Source: Larimichthys crocea
Taxonomy: Eukaryota > Chordata > Actinopteri > Sciaenidae
Reading direction: 5' to 3'
DNA: 64,000 nt
Assembly (NCBI RefSeq): GCF_000972845.2
Contig: NC_040016.1
Location: 6,468,701 to 6,532,700 of the forward strand
Below the pieces are notes generated by a model, which had not been told where the DNA came from, did no database searches, and saw only the letters and a list, made by a program, of their open reading frames with translations. A program made the translations under genes and the position numbers. The first letter of the stretch is position 1, and each line of letters starts with the position of its first letter. Below, piece by piece: positions 48,708-60,444 of this stretch.

Positions 48708-48789
48708 ACCCCAGTAATTCCAACAGTGGCCTGCACCACCAAGGTCCTGCAGAGGATGGATGAAGAAGAGAAAAAGGGCTGGAGTCCAG
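48708..48789 (+). other. Candidate 82-nt internal exon, unknown gene
   Basis: A long pyrimidine tract (ttctttaatccctctttccc...) ends in gtgccag at 48707, and cag|gtaaaa follows at 48789/48790. Only one frame is open across the segment: TPVIPTVACTTKVLQRMDEE then EKKGWSPG (phase 0 in, phase 1 out). The same frame stays open beyond the donor only through low-complexity F/L-rich codons, which supports an intron there. No family is recognised. This is the best exon candidate in the window, but it is unsupported by homology. Confidence 0.3.
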
Positions 48790-49540
48790 GTAAAACGGAG
48801 ATTGCTCTGGGATTGAGTCTTTCTAAAATGCCACTGTTTTTTTATGGTGAGCTTAAGCTTTTTCTTTTCTTTTTTAAATGTTTTATTTCGTCTTTGAATT
48901 ATTTCCTTTGTCCTGACATTGTTTATGACCTGTTCATAATTACATACAAGTGCCACTTGTCTCTGACCTTTGCCTCTGATATTCCCTATGGGCTGATAGT
49001 CATTTATTTGTGCACTGGGGTCAAGTCCTTTGCACTTGAACCAAAAAGAAGTACTCTGTGGTCAATGATCTGTTCCTATGTAAGAACTTTTTTATTTCTA
49101 TTTTTGCTTCCAACTGAAGTGGAGGATGGTCCTAGCTGTGCTGCCCAGCAGTTGACTCTTCAATCAGACTGCCTAACCTCGGGCCATGGTGACATGTTGT
49201 CACATTATAGCTAAATGTACACCATCTCTCTTCCCAAATGTATTCGCCCGCCATATAAACCATGAATTATCCAGAGAGACTCGTCATTTACATCAAAGAA
49301 GAAGGAAAGGGCTAATACGGTGTGTCCAACTGGTGCACTAGAGCTTCTTATTAAATGTGTATGAGAGACATGTGACAGTCAAGCCAACTCTTTACAGCCC
49401 GGTGTGACAGCGTCTGTTTTAGCTGGGTTTGTCACACTGGGTGGCTGATTAAGCACTGAGCAGGCCTGTGTAATGACATATAGACCCACGCCCCTCTGAT
49501 TTCTTTTACTCTGTCACATGCAGCAAGGGGATTGCTGTTA
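48790..49540. other. Unannotated sequence
   Basis: The continuing open frame to 49214 is rich in F, L, S and C and looks like read-through of pyrimidine-rich DNA. Nothing else is recognised. Confidence 0.5.
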
Positions 49541-50045
49541 CTAGTTTCAGTTTGTTTTCTGTGTTTCCTGTTTTATTTTGTAGTTCCACCTGTTTTATTT
49601 AGTAGTTCTGTCTTATCTTATTCTGCTTCCTGCTGTTCCCCGCCTTTCTTGGTTTGGCACCTCCCCTGATTGGTTTCACCTGTCCCTGATTCATCTTGCC
49701 TGTCTATTTAGTTCCTGTGTTTTCTTTGTTTTCTTGTCGGTCTGTTCTCTGTGCTCTTGCTCTGTGTCTTCTTAGTTTCCTGGTTCTTGTGATCTTGTTT
49801 TGTGTGCTTTTGGTTTTTGTGTTTTCTTGTTTTCTTGTGTTCCCATGCTTGATTCTGGATTATTTTGTGAGCGTTTTTTGCCTGGTTTCCAGCCGCCTTT
49901 TGGTTTATCTGTTTTTTGTGTCCGTTGGTTTTTGTATCCTGCTCCCATGTTTCTTTATGTTTCTTTGTGTTTGTGTTTGTGTTTTTTTGGTTATTAAAGT
50001 GAGCCTTTTTGCATCCTCAACTGCCTGAGGATTGCTGCTCTCATG
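49541..50045 (+). mobile_element. Pyrimidine-rich dispersed repeat, family F3
   Basis: Starts near gttttctgtgtttcctgttt and is T/C/G-rich throughout (repeated ttcttgttttcttgtg-like strings). It ends ttattaaagtgagccttttt and gcatcctcaactgcctgagg. I recognise it as the forward orientation of the common fish repeat whose reverse ends lie at 10866-11975. The 110-codon frame at 49696-50028 (all L, F, V, C and S) is a composition artefact, not a membrane protein. Confidence 0.5.
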
Positions 50046-51144
50046 TGTGTGGACAATAAGTGACGACCATACATTTTACCATCGATACCACTGTACAGCC
50101 AGCATATTAGTTACATTTATTTATTGGTGTTATCAAGGTATTTCAAAAAAAGAGAGGTTAGTTGATCAGTATATACCAATATGTATTAAGATTGGGTTAG
50201 CAATAGAGAAAGACTTGGCGATTGGACTCCTTCACTGTGAAGCATCTTCATTAAGTGTAGGCCCATATGAAAATAGGCAAGAGGACAGGATCCCCTAGAG
50301 TGTAGACACTGGTGCTGATTGATTAAAGCCAGCATGTGGTTGATGGAAACTTTCAGCTGGCAATTGAGCAGTGGTGAGTTGCACAACAGTAAGTCTAAAA
50401 TGCAGAATAACAGAATTGCAATGATATTTTAAAGAGAGAAGAGAGAATAGATTCTCGGGGCACTACAAATAGATAACTAGAATTAACAGGCAATAGAGCT
50501 TTCACACAGATGAGAGTTGACTGGTCAAACACAGGTTTAACAATGAACAAACTTAACAATATTAGTATTTCATTTGTGTTCCAATGCCAGTGCTCTGGTA
50601 TAGCTCGCTGAGACACCTAAGTGGAATTGACTAATCATCAATATCATTAGCTTGTCCTGTCATGCTGCAAGATCAGAATTAAAATAATTGACTGATGATT
50701 AGCAAGTGTTCTTTATTTATAAACATCAACATGAATTCTCCCTGGACTGAATTGGGTTAGTGCAGTGCTTGCTGCCTTGTCCTTTTAAATTTTTGAATTT
50801 TTCACATGTTTAAAATGCACATCCGATGCTCTCAAAATGTTGTCTGATTTCTAAACGAGCCACTGAAATCTGTTTCCCCCTAAATTATGTGTACAACACA
50901 CCATTTATGTAGATGTTTGCAAGGTTCCAAAGTTGAGGGACAGGGAGTCATGCAACTTTTACGTGGATGGTAGAGATAGAAAAGATTTCTATGGTAACTA
51001 CTTTTGAGCATTTACATTACAGTTGCTCGTATGATTGGAGAGTGGGTCATGTTTAAAATACAGTGGATTGATAATACCGTCATATCAATGACATTTAAGT
51101 GCCAAGAAACTGGGCAGGTGGCACCCCTACAATCCTAGCTGGTC
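50046..51144. other. Unannotated sequence
   Basis: No gene or recognised repeat. Small frames such as 50032-50298 show no motif. Confidence 0.5.
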
Positions 51145-51700
51145 ACAATGAAAATTCCACTCCAGGGAAGATGTAGTGATTCCACTATGACCTGGCTAAA
51201 CACCTCTGTTGTCTGCAGGGAGCCCACTCCCCAGCAAGCAAATGACAAGCAGGAGTTCCAGTCCCCTTTCTCATTTCACCTCAACAGAAATGGTTGTCAG
51301 AGTTGGAAGGAAAACTGTATGGCTCTGAATGAAACTTTGCTTCTGGGTGCACTTCAGCTAGGTGACTGTTGAGTGTTTCTTGGGAGCCAAACTGGCTGAC
51401 GTTGATGGAAAACTACCTGCACTGATCAAAAAATATCCTGCTGTGAGTACTGTTGTTGTTCATGCTGGCCTCAACAATGTTTCATTTCAACTATGAACTG
51501 AGCAGCAATTCGAGTCAATTGCTCAGTCTTTAGCACAGCTAAAACAGTATGTTGTTTTCAACAAATACCGTATCTCCACTGGCATGATTTGGAACTGGTT
51601 AAAGTTGGACCATCCACACAGCGAAGTGTCTACAGCATATAGACAATTAGGATATGTACAGAACTTTTTCTGACTGCATGGTGATTAGAGGCCCAATTGC
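51145..51700 (+). pseudogene. Decayed LINE ORF1 with esterase-like (SGNH) domain
   Basis: One frame reads CFLGAKLADVDGKLPALIKK then YPAVSTVVVHAGLNNVSFQ before a stop. This matches the 'CFPGA...VADV' and 'V(V/I)H(V/A)GxND' region of the SGNH/GDSL-type esterase domain in ORF1 of CR1/L2-clade LINEs. Further on, WNWLKLDHPHSEVS and LGYVQNFF resemble the next parts of that domain. Several stops and frame changes are present. The 75-codon frame at 51148-51372 probably belongs to its upstream half. Confidence 0.7.
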
Positions 51701-51809
51701 TTTAAAAAAAAAACAATAGTAAATATCTTCAATTATGACATCATCATGTTTCACCTGACAGGGCTATTCATATTTCCATTAATAACAGTCTCCCCTGCTG
51801 GAAACACAG

Positions 51810-52615
51810 CTGCTGCACGGTGTATATTAATAATCTGGTCCTTGTCAACCTTGTAGCATCACCTTATTTCTCCTTGATTAGTCACGTTCCATATCCACCT
51901 TCTAACTCAGTAGCAGTAGCAATGAAGTTGTTAATGTCATATGAATTCATATTAGCAAATGAGTTAGATTTCTTTATGAGACTTGGTTATGTCCAGATGA
52001 CTGTTTAAATGAAACATGCCGTTGCAGCTTTAATTATATTCACCAGCCTTTCAGATCATGTGGGTGGACAGGCAGTGGTTCACTCCTTGGAAACATTCAT
52101 TCATTTGAATGAATTAGTTTTAATAGAAATAGCAAAGTCCCTTTACTTTGTGTTTTAATCTAAAGATGTCCAAATCTAATTGCAAAAGTTTTAGAGAAGA
52201 TTGTTTACTTAGAGTTGAAATTCGTTTATGAATAATCAGAACATATTTGATACATTTCGACCATCTTTTCATTCATGTCAAAGCACCAAAACTGCCAACA
52301 TTAAAAAACAATATTTTCTCACAAGTGATAAGCAGATAATTCTTCTCGATCTCAGGTCAGCATTTGACACAGTTTATCATTCTATTCTGTTAGATTGCCT
52401 TTGAAAGTGGGTTGACATCAAGGATACTGTATGATACTTAAATCCTATTTATCAAACAGAACTTTTTTCAGTAATAGACAGTCCCCCAAGCTTCCATTTC
52501 TGGTCCCCTGCTGTTTACATGTTTCCATTGGGGACATATCATACATGACTATAAATTCATATCCAATCAAAAACCAGTGAAAGAGGCAATTTCCGTTTCT
52601 TTTGGTCCTTGAAAA
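51810..52615 (+). pseudogene. Decayed LINE ORF2 (endonuclease and reverse transcriptase)
   Basis: The endonuclease start is seen as KLLMSYEFILANELDFF then, after a frame change, ETWLCPDDCLNETC. The usual ETWL motif is intact. After a deletion around 52110-52190 the reverse transcriptase appears as NIFDTFRPSFHSCQSTKTAN, IILLDLRSAFDTVYHSILLD, LKSYLSNRTFF and VPQASISGPLLFTCFHWG, which correspond to the FQSGFR, LLDLSAAFDTVDH and VPQGS(I/V)LGPLLF motifs. YADD is not reached. Stops and frameshifts are numerous. It follows the esterase-like ORF1 directly, so both belong to one old CR1/L2-type element. Confidence 0.75.
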
Positions 52616-54132
52616 TCTTGTCCCTGGCAAGTAATACTATTTATATAATAGTACTAATAAACCCACACAGTAGTGTAGTAGTAGCCAGGTTTATGCATTC
52701 AATATTAATGAAGCCGATTTGTTTGCCCAAACCCAGCATTGAAAATGAATGCAGTCATTTTGAGTTTATTAGTACGATTACATAAATTGTATAACTTTCT
52801 TTACATTCATTTTGTTAGTAAATTTATATCAAAACTTTGTAATTCAAATAGATGGAAATTTTCTATGTAATTGAAATGCATAAGTGCCCAAAATATTTTT
52901 TTGAGTTTTTTTTTTTTACTTCAATGTGTTAAGGGTTGATCCAAAACAATTATAATCATAATAATGTCACTATATTATTAACTATTATGTAATTTATGTG
53001 AATCAAAGGTAAAATATTAAACTCAATATATAAAGTATTTGGCTTGCTAAGATGTTTTGTATATGTATTCACAGTGCCAAATGCACCCAACCTGAGATCC
53101 CAGATGTGCAACCAAATCAAACTGTGTTCTGTCTGCCTTTCCAGGCTGGGTATTAGTAAAAAGTCATTTCCTCTGCTGGCTCCACAGTGCCTGTAAGGTA
53201 TTTTTATTTATTTTTTTACTACAGCTGTAAAACTGTTTCCAGGCTTTTTTTTACCAGACAAATGAAGAGCATGACCTTAAACCCTGAGGCAGTAAGACAA
53301 AACACACCAACAACAAATGTGAGGTAATTTGTAGGAGTAATTTGTTCTGTGTTAATTTTGTGGCTTAGTGCTTAACCAAATACTTTTTTTTGCCCTTTTT
53401 TTGTCATTAAACCAAATAAAACATTGCACAAAAAATATACACATGGAACTGGATGGCTCATTTATAGTATTTAAACTATGCATTTCATGAATCAGAAACT
53501 GCTTACATAGCAGATTTTCTGTCTGAATGCAACTTTAGTTTCAACATATTTTTGCTACCTCATGCTATGAGATATATTGCATTTCACTGACACGTGATAT
53601 GTACTTGGAATCAGGCATAAATAAATTAAAATGTGATATCCTGGGGCTAAAAATGTGAGGTTGACTTTCCAGAACTGTACAAGTGACCACCATATATACC
53701 AAAATGCTGCTGCAGTTCAGTTAAATATCCTATTTAAATGCATGGGCTGCAGTAGATGGAAACGGTATAGAGTTAAGTTGAGGTATGCAGAAATGAGAGG
53801 ATCTTGGGTGAGCTGAGAATCTGAATACTGGTTTGACTTATGGATAACTTCACGTTGGATAACTTCATTTTCCTTGACAATTGCTTCTTCTTTTGTCATC
53901 CGTTAGTGAATTTTAAATGAAACATCCGCTATGTCCTCTGAGGTCACATCCTATAAGGTGAAAAGATCTTTAAACATTTGTTATTACATTTCTCAAAGGC
54001 TTCACAACACCTGAAAGGACGGAAGATGTCCAGCAACTTCAAATGTTAATAAGATTTGAAAGTTAGATTGATGTCTGCTAGTATTAATTGCACTCCCACT
54101 TATTCAACCTGGGTGCAATTCATTGACATTGG
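52616..54132. other. Unannotated AT-rich sequence
   Basis: No gene or repeat family is recognised. There are T runs near 52905 and 53385. Confidence 0.5.
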
Positions 54133-57100
54133 TTGTCTCTGCAATCCTGTTGCTTTTTTATCACATTGTTTGATGTTAAATAGCTGCAGAGCTACATCAG
54201 AGAGCAGATCAATATCATTAAGAACAACTAATTAAACCAATAAAGTCAAGCTGACTTTTCGCACTAAGCAGTTCACTGCATGACTTTACTTAACATACGT
54301 TTGACCTACTTCTCTATATGGCCGATTGCTTTGCCTTGAGCCTGTGGATGACACCACTTAATCAGCTATTATGAAGGTCAAATTGCTGTATTCATATTTG
54401 CCATTTTATAATTGAAGCTTTGTTCATTCTTTTAGTGATAGAGGAAGAAACAATTTTATCAGGAGAAAAGTGTAAACAGTTTTGACAAATATGGTGTGAG
54501 GAGTCAGCAGTCAACAAAATAGAGCTACAAGACTACAAGAGGTCCTTACGCATGCAGTCATACATTTCCATCCAGGTCATTTATATAGCATTGCCTCATT
54601 ACTGAATAGAGACTACTTCCATGCAATCACATTTGCATTATTTTATTTTATGTGAAACAGAGCCCAACCTTCTCTACAGTGATACAGTGGTACCATAGCA
54701 CAAAATATAAATTCAAGAAATATCTTCAAAAGGTCTCTGCACATCTGAATATGTGTCAGGTGTGTCAAAGCAAACTTTTGTCTACAGCTACTGTCTCACT
54801 TACTGCTGGAATATTTATTAATGTTTGATGTTTCAGACTAGAGAGGAGGCTTTTTTTTTAGGTATAATTACAAAACCAGTTTCAATTGAATTATCATTCA
54901 ATATGTTCAAATGTTTAAATCTACTGGGCAGATTCCAATTAAATTCTTTAAATGCAATCATGTTGCCCATTTTCTGTTGCACCACCAGCAGGTCAAATTG
55001 TTAACACTGTACACAAGATATCTAATGGATAGGCTTCCAGGAAATGTATATTACTGGTCCTTAGAACATGATTCATGGTTGGTTATCTAGTTGCCTTCCA
55101 CACAAGATTTGTGATTGTTTATTATGTCTAGGGACAACACTTACCTACCCTCACCAAAGGCAATATTGGTATCAGTATGTCGTATTTATCAAAAAACGAT
55201 GTAAGTTGTGGTGCCAGTTGGAATAATAGGATGTAATGAACACTGAGGTCTCTATTAGCTTAAGCCATTTCATATTTCATCTATAAACAGCCATTTAGAT
55301 AATGTTCACATGTTTTTATCTCATACAGACACACATGGGAAAAGAAAGCCTTTCTCACACATAGGTAACATTGCAAAATAGTCACAGTTTGGTTAAATCT
55401 AGGCAACAAGACTACTTGGTTGCTTGGTTTGTTTTAAGCTACTGCAATAAACACGTTCATTTACCATCATCTGTTGTGTCCACCGCCCTACTTGTTATGG
55501 AGCAGGGTCATGAGAGTTACATAACCTAAGAGAGGTCAATGTGGACTTTTGATTTCACATGGGACACAAACTGAGGTCTCCTGGGTAAAAGTCTTGTTGT
55601 TGTTTGTTTGACTTACCCTTCCACCCTGACCACTTTGCTCATTATTGAGTCTATGAGGTGTCGAGGGTGTATAAATAATGTTTATAGATGTTTATATATG
55701 AGCATATGCTTCCACAGTGTCTCTGTAGTTGCCTTTTTTTAATCAAATTGTTTTATGTTAAATATCTACAGAGCTACACCAGAGAGCAGGTCAATAGCAT
55801 TAAGAACAACTAATTAAACAAATGAAGTCTGGATGACTTCTCGCACTAAGCAGTTCTCTGCATGACTTTACTTAACATGCTTTTGACCTACTTCTCTAAA
55901 TGGCCAATTGCTTAGCCTCGAGGCTATGGATGACTCCACTTAATCGAGTGGACATGTGTTACAGTATAAAGCAGCAATCTCAGGATTTGAGAAACTAAAC
56001 TTTAAACTGTTCTCAACCTTTCTCAAGTGTAGTTGAATAGGATTAAGGTTCTATACTGTAAGCAACACATGCTAAAGCTTTTGTTTGTGTTAGACTGTCT
56101 ATTTTTTCCCCTGCAGCTTCAAACAGGTCACAAAGACAATAGCTACTCTGTGCCAGTACCCTGACAGAATAACTGCTTTGTTGAGGCGTTTTGATATTCA
56201 TGAATATGCTCACTGACTGTGGCATTACAGTTATAATTACATATGTCTAATCCTCATTATCTTTTTTCTTAAAGTCTTTGAGGGTTTTTTTTTTAAATAT
56301 AGGCTTGAACTAAGCCACAAAATGTATTAACAAAGGTGAATTATGAAGCAGCTGTTTTGCAATATATTTGCATTTCAACTCCTGAAACACTGCAAAAGCA
56401 AATGCAATATGGTGGATGTAGTGGGAGCTAGGAGGACAATGTAATGTGATTGTTAGTTAAAATAAGTACTTCAGTTATGTCAGTGTCAGTTTGTGATGGC
56501 TATGTCTGTTTTAAGTTACTGAAATAAACACATTTATTTACCATCATCTGTTGTGTCCACCTCTGTATTTGTCATAGTCTTGTAGGGGTTGCCAGGTTAT
56601 GGCAGTTACATAATTTAAAATAGGTCAGCCTTTGGTTTTCATATGGGACACAAACAGAGGATAAAAGCCCTGTGTTTGTTTGAGCCATCCTTCCATCATG
56701 ACCTCTTTGTTCTTTATTTTGTCAATGATAATCCGAGAATGGTGACAAAAAAGTATTTGACAGCCTGGGAATAAGAACATGCAAAGTTTGTAGATGCACT
56801 ACCCAGTATTTATTAACTATTTACAAAATTTTATAATCTAAATGAATGATTATGTGTTTATAGATGTTTATGTACTAGTTATTAACCGTTAAAAATCATG
56901 ACCAAATTTGTAATCATTAACACATTTAATATAGTATAGAAAACGTTATTGTGGACCAATGAACTGTTATAATGTACTCAAAGCATAATTATTATTAATT
57001 ATTAGATGTAATTATTATTATTAATTCTCTCATGATAAAATATATAACTTATAAACTACTGATACAATACCATAAAATATAGCATAAACTAAGAATTAGG

Positions 57101-57873
57101 TAAATTGTAAAATAATTACGAACTTATATATATATAAAACTTTCAGTTCACCATTTGTTAATGATGGTGATTATAAAGTGTTACCTTTTTCCTAAAACAG
57201 GTGGTGAGTTCTACCTTGGGGTGAGATGAAACACTGTGTTTAATTATGAATTAAATTATTAAACTCTTTGAATTTTAGGAGATGTTACCGTGAAACAAGC
57301 ACAGCCACCAGATACATTTTCACCTGCAGAACAAAAGCACAATTATTTCAGTCCAGTGATTGCATGAAATTAAACACACACTGTGTGTTTTTTTTTAGAT
57401 GGATCCGAAAATTTTCACAAGTTAAACACAGGCAGATGTTCAGCGATGAAACTGGCAGCCATCCATCGTCTCTGGATGTGACTATTGACCAATAGAAAAG
57501 AAATCTCATTCCGAAAACTTATATTTACCAAATAATTACAGCAGTTCTCTGTGTGTGTGTCTGTGGTGGTTGAATAATCAGCTGTTCTCCCCGGTGAATA
57601 AATAACAGATTCCTACTGATTCCTACTACTCTGGCCTTCAGTATATTACGACAAAATAATGTTTTAGCTTCTTGCTGTGGTAATATATACTGCATTGCAA
57701 TATTCCCTAATGCAGGAGTACGTACAAAAATTAAGTGCATAATTAAGAAAATATTATGAAGGCCAACTGTAATCATATTTTTTTGGCTTTTTTAATTGAA
57801 GGTTTGTTCATTCAATTAGTGAAAACAGGAGATTCTATAAACAGAGCAGTGTAAACATTGTTGACAAATATAG
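54133..57873 (+). repeat. Mosaic of diverged local duplications
   Basis: Three block pairs repeat in direct orientation. Alpha: 54133-54364 with 55717-55945, sharing agaacaactaattaaac, cgcactaagcagttc and cttaacat. Beta: 54365-54492 with 57752-57873, sharing attatgaagg, ttgttcatt and tgacaaatat. Gamma: 55424-55650 with 56502-56727, sharing ttaccatcatctgttgtgtc and cacatgggacacaaac or a close variant. A shorter block (tttatagatgtttat) follows gamma in both places. By eye, alpha is about 85% identical. The order suggests partial, decayed tandem copies of a gamma-alpha-beta unit. No protein is encoded. Confidence 0.8.
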
Positions 57874-60412
57874 TTAAGTTTTGGCCTTGCCCTAATTTTT
57901 GTGCCCCCCAATATATTTCACAGTAACCTGGGAATCATCCAACCAAGGTCAAAATTCTTCTGGTAAGTTTGTTTTACTATCTATTGGATCAGAACAGGCA
58001 CTGAAGGGTCTGGCGAGCATTGTGCCCTGGGGTAAAATATGCCGCCGATCCAGGATGCCTGAAGAGTATGTGTCTCTCTACCACCCACACTGCCTCCAAA
58101 GCAGATGCTCATCATTTGTTTTAGTCAAGCACCGCAGTTGGAGAAGGTCAAGGAGGGTGAGCGGACCATGTTTAGCACAAAGTCTGTATCCACACTATTA
58201 AATCCCGCACTGTAGAGACTAATCACTACCGTAGTACACAGCGTGTCGTGTCTGTGCTGCCTTATTTTGCCACTCCCTAGACATACAAACAGCCCTTAGG
58301 TCTGTCAGACTCTGGTATTGTGACAGTGGCTTTATCCATGCTTGGTATTGGCTGACATCCCCCAGGGAGGGAGAGACTTATCAAATGCCTTTAATGAGAT
58401 CCTTAATTAAAGGAACACTTGTATCATTCATTAATGGGGCATGGAAAAAATGTCTGCGCTCCAATGTCATTTGATGCAAGGATAGTTGAGAGAGGAGTCA
58501 CACCTGCTGGAAACAAGCTGCAGTTAGACACAAACATGGCTGAAATAAATCCAGCTCATCCTCCTTAGTAGGAGGTGCATGTAAAGCATTAAAAGTAGAA
58601 TAATAAGACACGCTGTAATTGGGGTTTAATTAATTAGGGTAATAAGTGGTCAAGGATTATCAACCTCTATCAATGACAAGGAATGGCATCAACATTGACA
58701 AGTCTGGCACTGCTCCATTTTAACAATGGCGATAAAGTGAGCTAATTAGAGCAGAAATCGAAGAGAAATGTCCACCAGGTCAGGCTGGCATTGTTATTTT
58801 GTTATAAAACAAGCTGGTAAGCGGGTTTTGGAGAAGGCACAGGATGGAAAAAGTGTGTTTGGAAATTCTGAGCTCTTTCCAACCCGGCAGACAAATCATT
58901 TTGTCACCAGTATTGATCAACACCCCAATCAAACCACCAGAGATGTTTTAAGATCATTTTGTGCTGTGGAGCAGTAAAAACCTTCCTTATTGCACCTATA
59001 ACAACCTCTTATCAGCACCTACACCAGGCGTTAACATCTCCAGATATCTGTATAGGATGAACTATAGAGTTAGACTTTCGATATTTTATTTTGCACTTTG
59101 CAGGTGTTAGGAGAACTAGGACAGGATGACCTTTTTTTTTCCACCATCCACGGAATAAAGCACATTGAGCTTCAAAGAACTTGCCTAGAATGAACCGCTT
59201 CAAATGGAGTCAAAAATGGAATACTGAAATACATAGCAGGAGGAAGAAACCTTATCTACTGTGAATTGTGTTTCCGAGTAACTATTTTGCATGGGCAAAA
59301 CAGGATTGGAAAACGTTCATTTAAATATTTGTGTAGCTTATGTTTTTCTGTTCACTTGTGTTCTTTGCTTCTTATTTCAGTTTTCCCGTGGATGCAGACG
59401 GTCATGCGGCAAAAACATACAACAGACGTCAACTGGAAGTTTGGAAGACAAGAGACAGTCATCGGTAGCAATGCAAAATGAAAATCAGTTTACAGAAGAA
59501 ATAATATGGTTGGTGCAGGGTGTGGAGCGTTGTTTACCTGCGTGAAAGGATATTATTTACAGAACCATCACCAGAGAGAGGCAGCTCTGATATGACTGAT
59601 GCAGGCATGTGAAAAAGGGGGAGACTGCTTGTGCAAGCAAAACATCAACAAGACGAAAAGTAAAGGCAATCTGTGAAGAGCAGCCTCACTTTTGATGTCG
59701 GTATTTCGCAGTTAGCTGCCATCAAACACACGCATCAATCACACATGGCACAGATGTGGGCTGTGATGAATAGACTCCTGACAAGACGTGGCGATGAAAA
59801 TAAGCTTGACAAAGAATTTGAATGATTGTGACAGCCAAACGAAAAAAAGAAAAAAAAACTTTTGTATCCAGCTGCTCTCTAAATGTCCTACTTGCTCAGA
59901 TGAATTTTACCTCATACACAGTTTTTAGCTGAATGAAAGCGGCCCTCATATGTGGCAGAGCTACAAGCAAATCAACATCGCTTTTCTTGTCTTAATATTT
60001 ATCATCATTTGCATAATACCATTTGGATTTCAGATTATTCTACACAGCAAAACCAATTTCAATGGCTCAGTCATGTCGCTCGCTGATGTAGTCATAATGG
60101 TCATCCAACTGTGTAATTGGGCATTTTAAACTGTTAAGCAAGTTAGTAACGAGCAATACAGCGGAGTAGACCAGCGCATTAAAGTTGAATGACAGTTGAA
60201 TACCGAAGGAATATGGCCGTCACTGTCCACCACTTAACTGCTCCCTACATTTAAAGTCCTTGGTTAATACAGATTATGTCAACATGTCCATTAAACGCTG
60301 TGCAGAATGATGAATAATATTACTGTCGTGAGCCCTAACCCCTCAGAGATGAAGTACAATGACTGTCAAATGACCGAAATGTGAATTTGTTATGAAATCA
60401 TTCCACGAGATT
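57874..60412. other. Repeat-poor tract, possible conserved non-coding DNA
   Basis: Apart from weak frames (57899-58201, 58768-58977) no gene is seen. From about 58360 to 58760 and 59620 to 60400 the sequence is of mixed composition with no simple repeats. It has homeodomain-type cores (ccttaattaaagg near 58400, ggtttaattaattaggg near 58622) and an ATTTGCAT octamer at 60007-60014. This resembles clustered regulatory elements, but conservation is not visible here. An acceptor-like tract ends at 59380. Confidence 0.3.
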
Positions 60413-60444
60413 TCTTTTTTTTTTTTCTTTTTTCTTTTTTTTTA
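60413..60444. repeat. T-rich tract
   Basis: A run of T with single C interruptions. Possibly the relic of a retroposon poly(A) tail in minus orientation, but no adjoining element is recognised. Confidence 0.85.

Noticed and set aside
48645..49214. 189-codon open frame as a complete gene
   Set aside because: The frame starts upstream of a pyrimidine tract and continues through F/L-rich low-complexity sequence without a domain. Only the 82-nt segment with splice-like ends was kept, as a weak exon candidate.
49696..50028. 110-codon L/F/V/C-rich frame resembling a membrane protein
   Set aside because: It lies wholly within a T/C/G-rich dispersed repeat, and its composition follows from that repeat.
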